DNA of 7,831 bases, taken from an uncultured Clostridia bacterium. GTDB lineage: Bacteria > Bacillota > Clostridia > Oscillospirales > Ruminococcaceae. The translations under genes and the position numbers were made by a program. The notes below the pieces were generated by a model. The model saw only the letters and a program-made list of their open reading frames with translations. It did no database searches and was not told the origin of the DNA. Shown here piece by piece: positions 1-5,337 of the stretch; position 1 is the first letter of the stretch; every line of letters starts with the position of its first letter. The stretch is from assembly GCA_945931735.1 (NCBI GenBank), contig CAMEPN010000075.1, forward strand, positions 1 to 7,831. Direction: 5' to 3'.

Positions 1-782
1 AAATTTCCGAGGGCAAGCAGGTCGTGACCCGTCTTTCGGGGGGAATTGAGCTGGACAACGTTTCCTTCAGATACAGCGAGAATATGCCGATGATACTGGA
101 CGGCGTGTCGCTTAAGATACGCCCGGGGCAGTACGTTGCTATAGTCGGAAAGACGGGCTGCGGAAAGTCCACGCTTATGCGAATGCTGCTCGGCTTCGAG
201 AAGCCGCAGAAGGGCGCGGTCTATTACGACGGCAGATTGCTGAGCAGCATTGACCCCAAGTCGCTCCGCCGAAATATCGGCGTTGTAATGCAGAACGGGA
301 AGCTGTTTCAAGGGGACATTTATTCCAATATAGTCATATCCGCGCCGTGGCTGTCGCTTGACGACGCATGGGAGGCGGCGGAGCTTGCGGGCATTGCCGA
401 GGACATACGCCGTATGCCAATGGGCATGGCGACGGAGATATCGGAAGGCTCGGGAGGAATTTCGGGCGGTCAGCGACAGCGCCTTATGATAGCGCGGGCA
501 ATTGCCCCCAAGCCAAAGATACTCATGTTCGACGAAGCGACAAGCGCTCTCGACAACCTCACGCAGAAAAAGGTGTCGCAGTCGCTCGACGCGCTGAAAT
601 GCACCCGTATAGTCATCGCGCACCGCCTGTCCACGATAAAGCAATGCGACCGGATAATCGTGCTTGACGGCGGGAAGATAGTCGAGGACGGAAATTACGA
701 GCAGCTCATGGAAAAGAACGGCTTCTTTGCGGAGCTTTTTTCGCGGCAGCAGCTCGACGACGCGTCCTCCGCCGTCAATTAA
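1..782 (+). CDS. NHLM-type bacteriocin ABC transporter, ATP-binding protein (C-terminal part; 5' end outside window)
   Basis: This is the nucleotide-binding domain of an ABC exporter. The frame is open to the left edge (codons from position 3), so the membrane domain lies upstream, and the GTG at 24 is internal rather than a start. Visible motifs are Walker A GKTGCGKST (nt 147-173), the Q-loop in VVMQNG, the signature ISGGQRQR, Walker B ILMFDEATSALD and the H-loop in IAHRLS. The SEGSGGISGGQ stretch, the ALDNLTQKKVSQSL stretch and the ending FFAELFSRQQLD resemble the second ABC subunit of NHLM bacteriocin systems (TIGR03797-like), which exports peptides with Nif11/NHLP leaders. That family usually works beside a peptidase-containing ABC partner cutting after Gly-Gly; no such partner is visible here. 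Nif11-like precursors downstream on the same strand support the assignment. A generic lipid or multidrug exporter is the less likely alternative. Confidence 0.9.
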   Translation, partial: ISEGKQVVTRLSGGIELDNVSFRYSENMPMILDGVSLKIRPGQYVAIVGKTGCGKSTLMRMLLGFEKPQKGAVYYDGRLLSSIDPKSLRRNIGVVMQNGKLFQGDIYSNIVISAPWLSLDDAWEAAELAGIAEDIRRMPMGMATEISEGSGGISGGQRQRLMIARAIAPKPKILMFDEATSALDNLTQKKVSQSLDALKCTRIVIAHRLSTIKQCDRIIVLDGGKIVEDGNYEQLMEKNGFFAELFSRQQLDDASSAVN

Positions 783-873
783 AAAAATTATCCCTTTCGG
801 AAATTCCGTCGTATAAAAGAACAGAATGGTAAATCACACAATGAGCGCGTAATGTCCGCACAGGCGTTTTGCT

Positions 874-1073
874 TTAAGGCAACACCGCATAATTATTGTC
901 GTACGATTGCGCAGTCAGATTTTTCGTCAGGTTGTACAAATTGAGCGTAGGCGGGCTGACGCCCGTCAAGCGAAATTTGTGCAAGATGACGGAAAATATG
1001 CAAGCAAGCGTGAAAGACGACTGCGTCGGTCTGGGCAAAGGCGGTAGCCGTTAATTGTGCGGTGTTGCCTTAA
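874..1073. mobile_element. 200-bp MITE-like palindromic element with 22-bp terminal inverted repeats
   Basis: The ends are inverted copies of each other: 874-895, starting TTAAGGCAACACCGCA, matches the reverse complement of 1052-1073 at 21 of 22 positions. The single difference would be a G-U pair in RNA. Further inward, 910-916 pairs with 1019-1025, 919-942 pairs with 974-997 (20 of 24), and CGGGC/GCCCG (952-956/961-965) closes an apical hairpin. The unit is therefore a nested palindrome able to fold along its length. It has no convincing ORF. This architecture fits a non-autonomous miniature transposable element or a dispersed structured repeat. No clear target-site duplication is visible. 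It separates the ABC gene from the first precursor. The family is not identified. Confidence 0.75.
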
Positions 1074-1172
1074 GGATAAGTCCTGAGGAAGGGAAAATGC
1101 GATGAGAGGTGGTATTTTCAAAATATATACCTATAACAAACCTACCCAAACTACATTTTAAGGAGTGAAAAT

Positions 1173-1418
1173 ATGGAAAATGCAAACATACAAGCGCTGC
1201 TTGAAAAGCTTAAGACCGCGAAATCGGTAAAGGAGCTTATAGAGCTTGCTAAGGCGGAGGGCATGGAGATCACTGCGGAAAAGGCAGAGGAAATGTTCGC
1301 AAGGTTTTCAAGCGGCGAGCTGTCCGACGACGAGCTTGAAGCAGCCTCCGGCGGAATAAGCAGTAAGCTCTCAGCGATAGAGGTCAAACGTATGAAGAAA
1401 ATGCCATTCGATCTCTGA
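1173..1418 (+). CDS. Nif11-like leader RiPP precursor peptide (81 aa), cysteine-free core
   Basis: This small precursor has a Nif11-like leader. The start is set by AAGGAG just upstream (TTAAGGAGTGAAAATATG). The leader (about residues 1-61) shows ALLEKLKTAKS, AKAEGMEITAEKAEEMFAR and the terminal GELSDDELEAASGG, where GG (60-61) is the expected cleavage site for the exporter's peptidase. The predicted 20-residue core begins ISSKLSAIE and ends KRMKKMPFDL. It has three serines and no cysteine or threonine, so thioether or thiazole chemistry is not expected; modification, if any, must be of another kind. It follows the NHLM-type exporter and the MITE-like element. The leader closely resembles that of 1828-2040, and the core end shares R-M-x-K-x-P-F with it. 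I see no convincing sigma-A promoter directly upstream. Precursor identity is well supported; product activity is unknown. Confidence 0.88.
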   Translation: MENANIQALLEKLKTAKSVKELIELAKAEGMEITAEKAEEMFARFSSGELSDDELEAASGGISSKLSAIEVKRMKKMPFDL

Positions 1419-1465
1419 TTTTATACGTCTGTTACGTAACGGAGCCGCACATGATCTTACAATAA

Positions 1466-1494
1466 GGCAGCGCAGGCTTTGCCGAACGGCTGCC
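1466..1494. other. Intergenic hairpin without U-tract
   Basis: GGCAGC (1466-1471) pairs with GCTGCC (1489-1494), and an inner GGC-TTT-GCC sits in the loop. No run of T follows, so it is not a convincing intrinsic terminator. It lies between the first precursor and the interrupted one, and could be an attenuator or an RNA stability element. Confidence 0.35.
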
Positions 1495-1523
1495 CTATCA
1501 CAAATCAAAAAGGAGGCGGCACA

Positions 1524-1730
1524 ATGGACGAAGAAAAATTACAGACTCTGTACGAAAGGATCGCGGCAGCAGGGTCGGCGGAGGATATAATATAAATTGC
1601 GAAGCAGCATAGGGTAGCTATATCCGATGATATAGCACAGCAGCTTTTTGAAGAGATATCTGCCGATAATATTTCCGAAAACAATCCGAATACCGCGTCG
1701 ATTAAAGGGCTGGCAACGCTTAAAAATTAG
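1524..1730 (+). pseudogene. Nif11-like precursor interrupted by an in-frame TAA
   Basis: A good ribosome binding site (AGGAGG at 1511-1516) precedes ATG 1524. The frame reads MDEEKLQTLYERIAAAGSAE-DII, then TAA (1593-1595), then continues in the same frame as IAKQHRVAISDDIAQQLFEE and on to TAG at 1728-1730. The pieces on either side of the stop together match the leader layout of the neighbours: a helical start, SAEDII...IAKQ like SVKELIELAK, then a VAISDDIAQQLFEEI block like MEITAEKAEEMFARF. The usual LSDDELEAxSGG end is eroded to a stretch ending in ASIKG, followed by only LATLKN. One base change could have made the stop (for example GAA to TAA). It sits between two intact paralogues and is read as a decayed duplicate. 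The nonsense codon plus the lost GG motif argue against a functional product. Confidence 0.75.
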
Positions 1731-1827
1731 GGTCTGACGCGATTAACAGGTCAATGTTCGACCCGTGTACAGAGGCGCCGCTAAGAAAAAACCATAACAA
1801 TTCGGGAAAACGGAGGGCTCACGCAGT

Positions 1828-2040
1828 ATGGAAAACATAAATATTCATGAGATGCTCGATAAACTCAAAGCCGCAAATTCGGCAAAAGAGCTTGTCGGAG
1901 CGCTAAAAGAGCAGGGAATAGATATCACTGCGGATAAGGCGGAGAAAATGTTCGCAAAGCTTATGAGCGGCGAGCTTTCCGACGACGACCTTGCGGCAGT
2001 TTCGGGCGGGCTTCGTATGCCTAAATTGCCGTTTGTTTAA
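1828..2040 (+). CDS. Nif11-like leader RiPP precursor peptide (70 aa), 9-residue core
   Basis: A paralogue of the 1173-1418 precursor: both open MEN-x-NI and share DKLKAANSAKEL, EQGIDITADKAEKMFAK and GELSDDDLAAVSGG. The start is supported by GGAGGG about 10 nt upstream. Cleavage after GG (60-61) would release LRMPKLPFV, nine residues with no Cys, Ser, Thr, Asp or Asn. Lanthionine, thiazole or oxazole formation on this core is therefore impossible. Such a short hydrophobic-basic core looks more like an exported linear peptide or signal, or a substrate for backbone or side-chain changes not needing those residues. This is inference. The shared R-M-x-K-[M/L]-P-F ending with its paralogue suggests selection on the core. 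It belongs to the export locus begun by the ABC gene. Confidence 0.87.
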   Translation: MENINIHEMLDKLKAANSAKELVGALKEQGIDITADKAEKMFAKLMSGELSDDDLAAVSGGLRMPKLPFV

Positions 2041-2127
2041 CAAAATTTCCGCGCGTATGCGCTGAATACAATATCGCCGCACCCGTCAGCGCGCTGCCTG
2101 TAAGCATTTTCGGTATGCCGAGAATAA

Positions 2128-2289
2128 CTGCCCGCGAAAAGGGCAGCCGGCGCAGCGCTCTTGAGTACGGAGCTTGCCAAGGCGCAGTGCGCGGAGTTTT
2201 TCGCGGAAAAAGCTGCGGAAATATTCGCGCGCGTAAGCAGCGGCGAGCTGTCCGACGGCATCGAAGCGACCGCGGGCGGCAATTCTTGA
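2128..2289 (+). pseudogene. Decayed Nif11-like precursor remnant
   Basis: Reading the frame that ends at TGA 2287-2289 gives a block, AEFFAEKAAEIFARVSSGEL then SDGIEATAGGNS, that aligns with the neighbours' ITADKAEKMFAKLMSGELSDDDLAAVSGG. The matching helical block and GG site are kept, but only two residues (NS) follow GG, so there is almost no core. Upstream, the frame is closed by TAA at 2125-2127 and has no ATG. A TTG at 2161 has no clear ribosome binding site. The first half of the leader is unrecognisable in this frame, probably through indels. The start given is simply the first codon after the stop. A short functional leader-only peptide is possible but less likely. Confidence 0.6.
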
Positions 2290-2308
2290 AGTAAAATTGA
2301 GGTGAACC

Positions 2309-2494
2309 ATGGACAAAGCATTGAAATCGCTGTTCGATTATCAGAAATTCGCGGAGAACAAGCGTCTTTCGGCTCTTATCAAGGAAACTCAGGAGCGCTG
2401 TCTGAATGTTTTGTCCGATGATGAGCCGGAGGGCGTCAGCGCCGCAGGCGGCTTTAAGTCCGAACAATCCTTCAAAAAAACGGAGGACAAGTGA
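2309..2494 (+). CDS. Small protein (61 aa) with leader-like LSDD...SAAGG motif, coupled to sigma factor gene
   Basis: The start ATG 2309 follows a good site (GAGGTGAACC). The protein begins MDKALKSLFDYQKFAENKRL, has a predicted helical N-terminal two-thirds, and near residues 35-48 carries LSDDEPEGVSAAGG, reminiscent of the LSDDELEAxSGG end of the adjacent RiPP leaders. A charged tail (GFKSEQSFKKTEDK) follows. Its stop codon directly abuts the ATG of the sigma factor gene, so the two are almost certainly co-transcribed and translationally coupled. The A-run and GGAGGAC near its 3' end supply the ribosome binding site for the sigma gene. I recognise no assigned function. It could be a divergent precursor, or a small partner or regulator of the sigma factor that borrows the leader motif. 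Confidence 0.75.
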   Translation: MDKALKSLFDYQKFAENKRLSALIKETQERCLNVLSDDEPEGVSAAGGFKSEQSFKKTEDK

Positions 2495-2935
2495 ATGCTT
2501 CTGTCGGAAGAAGACAGGAACATGGTCTATGTTGAATACCGCGGCAAGGTCATGCGGTATATTTCCGGAAGGATTCCAAATCCTCAGGACGCTGAGGATT
2601 TGGTTTCCTGCGTCTTTATGAAGGTTTATCGGAAGCCGGACGCGTTTGACGAGAGCAGGGCTTTGCTGTCAACGTGGATATATTTCGTCACCAAAAACAC
2701 GGTGGTCGGCTATTACCGAATCCGAAAAACCTTCTCGGAGCTTCCCGAGGACATAGAGCAGGACGGAAGCGTCGACGAAAGGCTGATAAACAACGAAACG
2801 CCGGAGCGGCTCGCACTCGCGCCTGAGCGGCTGGACAGCCGTTCACGGGACATTGTTATTCTCCATTACTATGAGGGGCTGACCCTTAAGGAGATAGCGG
2901 AAAAATGCAGATGTCGTACCCCAGCGCCAAGGTAA
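2495..2935 (+). CDS. ECF-type RNA polymerase sigma-70 family factor, C-terminus frameshifted
   Basis: The N-terminal half shows a sigma region 2 pattern (YRGKVMRYI, NPQDAEDLVSCVFMKVYRKP, LLSTWIYFVTKNTVVGYYR). After a linker comes region 4: ERLDSRSRDIVILHYYEGL-TLKEIAEK (to residue 137). The frame then becomes CRCRTPAPR and stops at 2935, which is not sigma-like. Adding one A to the AAAAA run at 2901-2905 restores a normal helix-turn-helix end to TAA 2983-2985, for a protein of about 163 residues, typical of ECF factors. As written, the product would lack the recognition helix that contacts the -35 element. Explanations are a sequencing or assembly indel, recent gene decay, or slippage on the A-run. 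Its place directly after peptide precursors suggests it controls them, which is inference. Confidence 0.82.
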   Translation: MLLSEEDRNMVYVEYRGKVMRYISGRIPNPQDAEDLVSCVFMKVYRKPDAFDESRALLSTWIYFVTKNTVVGYYRIRKTFSELPEDIEQDGSVDERLINNETPERLALAPERLDSRSRDIVILHYYEGLTLKEIAEKCRCRTPAPR

Positions 2936-2985
2936 TACATAAAAAGTCGCTGCGCTACCTGCAAGAGTTGATGGGTGGCAATTAA
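2901..2985 (+). other. Out-of-frame sigma region 4.2 continuation (-1 relative to the ORF above)
   Basis: From ATG 2905 the -1 frame encodes MQMSYPSAKVIHKKSLRYLQ then ELMGGN and a TAA at 2983-2985. This is a classic second half of a sigma-4 helix-turn-helix: polar recognition helix, then a basic helix with a leucine pattern. It joins seamlessly to EIAEK of the upstream frame. The A-run GG-AAAAA-TG at the junction is the only place where a one-base change is needed. The end lies 14 nt before the nucleotidase start. Confidence 0.75.
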
Positions 2986-2999
2986 GAAAGGCAGAATAA

Positions 3000-4817
3000 A
3001 TGAAAAAAATAGCATCTTTGTGTACAGGACTTGCCGTGCTGCTGTGCGCGGCGTTTTCGGTGTCGTTTACGGCAGCCGCCGAGGACACGGCGGATTTTCA
3101 GATAAGAATAGTACATACCAACGATATCCACGCGCGCATTATTGAAAATTCCGACGGCGGAATAATAGGCATGGAGCGGCTCGCGGGCATTATCGACGAA
3201 TATAACGGCGGCGCTGACATCGGGCTTGTCCTCGATTCGGGGGATATGTTCCACGGGCAGTCCGTCGCAACGCTCGTCGAGGGAGAGTCCGTCGCGGAGC
3301 TGATGAAGGTCTGCGGCTATGACGCAATGACCGCGGGCAACCACGACTGGAGCTACGGCAAGGACAGGCTGACCGAGCTTGCCGATATCGCGGACGCGAA
3401 AATGCTCACGGGAAATGTTGTCGACGAGAGCGGCAGTCCGTTCTTTAAGGACGAGTTTTACACCGAGGAAATAACCAAGGACGGCAAAACGCTCAAGGTA
3501 GGCATTTTCGGGGTCATTGACCCTAAGATATACTCCTCGACTGCTCCGTCCAACGTCGAGGGGCTGACCTTCACCGACTCCGCCGAATACGCTCGGAATG
3601 CCGCTTCGGCGCTCCGTGAGCAGGACTGCGACGTGGTGATCGTGCTGTCGCACACCTATGACCCTGCGGGGCTTGCAGAGCAGGTCGACGGCGTTGACCT
3701 CTGGCTCTGCGGACACGAGCATATCGACCTTGATACCACAGTAACCACGCCGAACGGCTCCACAGCCTTTGTTGTCGAGGACGGCTACTATCTCTATGAA
3801 ATAGGGCTTATCCAACTCGACTGCACGCTGGACGAAAGCGGCGCGCTCGTTTCCTTTGATTACAGCAGAACTGCCGTCGACTGCGAAGCGGCTTCCGCCT
3901 ACGAAAAAAATGCGGCTGCTTCCGCGCTGCTTGACGAGATAAACGCCGAGCAGAGCGTTATCCTCGGGCAGACGGTAGGCTACTCTCCCGCCGAGCTTGA
4001 CGGCGTATGGGAGCACCTAAGAATTGGCGAAACAAACCTCGGCAGAGCCATTACCGCCGCTTACCTCAACGAAACAGGCGCGGACGCTGCGTTCGAGAAC
4101 GCGGGAGGTATCCGCGCGAGCATTTCCGAGGGTGATGTCACCTACGGCGATATCATCGGTGTCAGCCCCTACGGTAACTATATCGTCACCAAGCAGGTAA
4201 CGGGGGCGCAGCTTAAGGAGATCCTCGAAACCTCGATTGATATTCAGCTTCAGTGCATTGTCGCAAACAACAGCGGCGAATACGACGCGTGGCCGCAGTC
4301 CAGCGGAAGCTATCTCCAGACCGGTGGAATGACAGTTGTATACGACCCCGCGCAGGAATACGGCAGCCGCGTAGTATCCGTTGAGGTAGGCGAAAGCCCG
4401 CTTGAGAACGACAGGCTCTATACCATCGCAACGAACAACTATGTTGCCGTTTCGCGCTATTATCCCGCGCTCGCCGAGGCGGAGGAAACGGGTGAGTTCT
4501 GTGCCTGCGACGAAGCGCTTATCGAGTTTTTCAGGCAGGACGGCAGCGTTATAGAGGCGGCTGTTTCCAAACAGGGCATGATCGAGTTTGTCCCCGACGA
4601 AGCCGAAACCGAGCAGACTGACCCCGAGCAGACCGAGCAGACCGAACAGACCGAAACCGAGCAGACTGACCCCGAAACAGCCGAAGCCGCCGACAAGTCG
4701 GAGCCTATCTCCCCGAGCACGGGCGTGACCGAGGACATGACGGCAGTCGTTACGGCGTTCGCGGCGGCGGCAGTCATGGCGGGAATGCTTATCCGCAAGA
4801 GAGCGGATAAACAATGA
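3000..4817 (+). CDS. Secreted bifunctional metallophosphatase/5'-nucleotidase, probably wall-anchored
   Basis: An exported enzyme of the 5'-nucleotidase/UshA-like family that dephosphorylates extracellular nucleotides or related phosphoesters. Residues 1 to about 27 form a signal peptide (MKKIASLCTG, hydrophobic core, TAAAE). The metallophosphatase domain carries HTNDIHAR (40-46), LDSGDMFHG (78-86), GNHD (113-116), SHTYD (217-221) and GHEH (238-241), the expected two-metal ligands. The C-terminal nucleotidase domain shows GETNLGRAI (343-351), ENAGGIR (366-372) and SPYGN (389-393). A Glu-Gln-Thr-rich repeat spacer (about 537-559) leads to SPSTG (571-575), a hydrophobic segment and RKR, a variant sortase sorting signal. 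The start has a modest purine-rich site (AAGAAAGGC). It lies 14 nt after the restored sigma frame, so it may be co-transcribed with it. All catalytic motifs look intact; the natural substrate is not determined by sequence. Confidence 0.93.
   Translation: MKKIASLCTGLAVLLCAAFSVSFTAAAEDTADFQIRIVHTNDIHARIIENSDGGIIGMERLAGIIDEYNGGADIGLVLDSGDMFHGQSVATLVEGESVAELMKVCGYDAMTAGNHDWSYGKDRLTELADIADAKMLTGNVVDESGSPFFKDEFYTEEITKDGKTLKVGIFGVIDPKIYSSTAPSNVEGLTFTDSAEYARNAASALREQDCDVVIVLSHTYDPAGLAEQVDGVDLWLCGHEHIDLDTTVTTPNGSTAFVVEDGYYLYEIGLIQLDCTLDESGALVSFDYSRTAVDCEAASAYEKNAAASALLDEINAEQSVILGQTVGYSPAELDGVWEHLRIGETNLGRAITAAYLNETGADAAFENAGGIRASISEGDVTYGDIIGVSPYGNYIVTKQVTGAQLKEILETSIDIQLQCIVANNSGEYDAWPQSSGSYLQTGGMTVVYDPAQEYGSRVVSVEVGESPLENDRLYTIATNNYVAVSRYYPALAEAEETGEFCACDEALIEFFRQDGSVIEAAVSKQGMIEFVPDEAETEQTDPEQTEQTEQTETEQTDPETAEAADKSEPISPSTGVTEDMTAVVTAFAAAAVMAGMLIRKRADKQ
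4603..4675 (+). repeat. Tandem EQT-type coding repeat in the nucleotidase spacer
   Basis: A 25-bp unit beginning CCGAAACCGAGCAGACTG occurs identically at 4603-4627 and 4651-4675, offset by 48 bp. Shorter GAGCAGACC units lie between. It encodes repeated Glu-Gln-Thr and Thr-Asp-Pro-Glu runs that form a flexible wall-spanning spacer before the sorting signal. The offset is a multiple of three, so length changes by recombination would keep the frame. Confidence 0.8.
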
Positions 4818-4960
4818 AAAAGGCAGCACGGCTGCTCCTCACGCTTGCAGTTGCTGCACAGCTAATATGGCTTCCGGCGTGTTCGCAGGAGGAAAAGGCA
4901 GTCCGGATAGATATGGCGGAGGTCGCCGCTTTACTACTGACCTGTTTTGCGAGAGCTTGA
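4814..4960 (+). CDS. Short lipoprotein (48 aa), probably a truncated gene
   Basis: ATG 4814 overlaps the nucleotidase stop (ATGA), indicating translational coupling. The N-terminus MKKAARLLLTLAVAAQLIWL then PAC is a lipoprotein signal peptide with lipobox LPAC, so the mature protein would begin at Cys23. Only about 26 residues follow (CSQEEKAVRIDMAEVAALLL...) before TGA 4958-4960. This is too short for most lipoproteins. The start EKAVRIDMAEVAALL resembles the opening of a small lipoprotein domain that has been cut short. A one-base shift near 4931-4940 would give an open frame (...DLFCESLIGAAYLPPLRV) to TAA 4993, hinting at frameshift or deletion. It could instead be a genuine tiny lipopeptide. 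Function unknown. Confidence 0.55.
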   Translation: MKKAARLLLTLAVAAQLIWLPACSQEEKAVRIDMAEVAALLLTCFARA

Positions 4961-5004
4961 TAGGCGCAGCTTACCTGCCCCCGCTTCGCGTGTAAAACAA
5001 CAAA

Positions 5005-5030
5005 AAGGGGACAGCGCCTGCCGTCCCCTT
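5005..5030. terminator. Bidirectional intrinsic terminator
   Basis: AAGGGGAC (5005-5012) and GTCCCCTT (5023-5030) form a perfect 8-bp stem with a 10-nt loop. Read leftward, the stem is followed by TTTTTG after CCCC; read rightward by TTATTCTTATT. It sits between the converging lipoprotein gene and STAS gene and can end both transcripts. Confidence 0.85.
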
Positions 5031-5034
5031 ATTC

Positions 5035-5325
5035 TTATTCGATCACGAGCATATCGACGAACCCTGTCATTTCAAAGACTTCCATCACGTCGTCGCACAC
5101 GTTCGTCACCTTGAACCCGTTCTTCTTGAAACGCTTGTGCGCCCCGAGCAGCACCCTAAGCCCTGCCGAGGATATGTACACCAGCTCTTTCATGTCGAGC
5201 ACAACAGGCTCCTCTCCCGAAAGCGCGTTCAGAGCTTCCTCAAGCTGCGGCGCGGTCGTGGTGTCAAGCCTTCCCCCGATCGCAACAACGGCAGAGCCGT
5301 TTTTCTGTTCCGTGGAAATTGTCAT
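5035..5325 (-). CDS. STAS-domain anti-sigma factor antagonist (96 aa)
   Basis: A single STAS domain protein of SpoIIAA/RsbV type. It shows the expected layout: an N-terminal strand (GSAVVAIGGRLDTTTAPQLE), the central strand VVLDMKELVYISSAGLRVLL, then KRFKKNGFKVTNV and VFEMTGFVDMLVI. By alignment with SpoIIAA (MDSSGL), Ser53 in YISSAGL falls at the phosphoacceptor position. In such systems the unphosphorylated protein binds the cognate kinase/anti-sigma factor and releases its target; phosphorylation inactivates it. The gene is the second in a leftward operon: its ribosome binding site (AGGAGGG) overlaps the stop codon of the upstream ATPase gene, indicating coupling to its likely partner. The actual target is not in the window. 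RsbW-type kinases normally act on group 3 sigma factors or other effectors, not on ECF factors. Confidence 0.92.
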   Translation of the reverse strand: MTISTEQKNGSAVVAIGGRLDTTTAPQLEEALNALSGEEPVVLDMKELVYISSAGLRVLLGAHKRFKKNGFKVTNVCDDVMEVFEMTGFVDMLVIE

Positions 5326-5337
5326 ATATTAGCCCTC

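Noticed and set aside
1430..1439. GTTACGTAAC perfect palindrome after the first precursor as an operator
   Set aside because: A single 10-bp palindrome without a promoter beside it; no support beyond symmetry.
1133..1800. ATAACAA 40 nt and 34 nt before the two intact Nif11 precursors (1133-1139, 1794-1800) as a shared sigma element
   Set aside because: A 7-mer with no matching second element upstream is too short to claim as a promoter motif.
2051..2062. GCGCGTATGCGC hairpin after the second precursor as a terminator
   Set aside because: Only a 4-bp stem, and no T-run follows.
2982..4829. Long leftward ORFs (344 and 270 codons) opposite the nucleotidase
   Set aside because: They mirror the third-position GC bias of the plus-strand gene, have no recognisable domains, no good ribosome binding sites, and the sense gene has complete family motifs.
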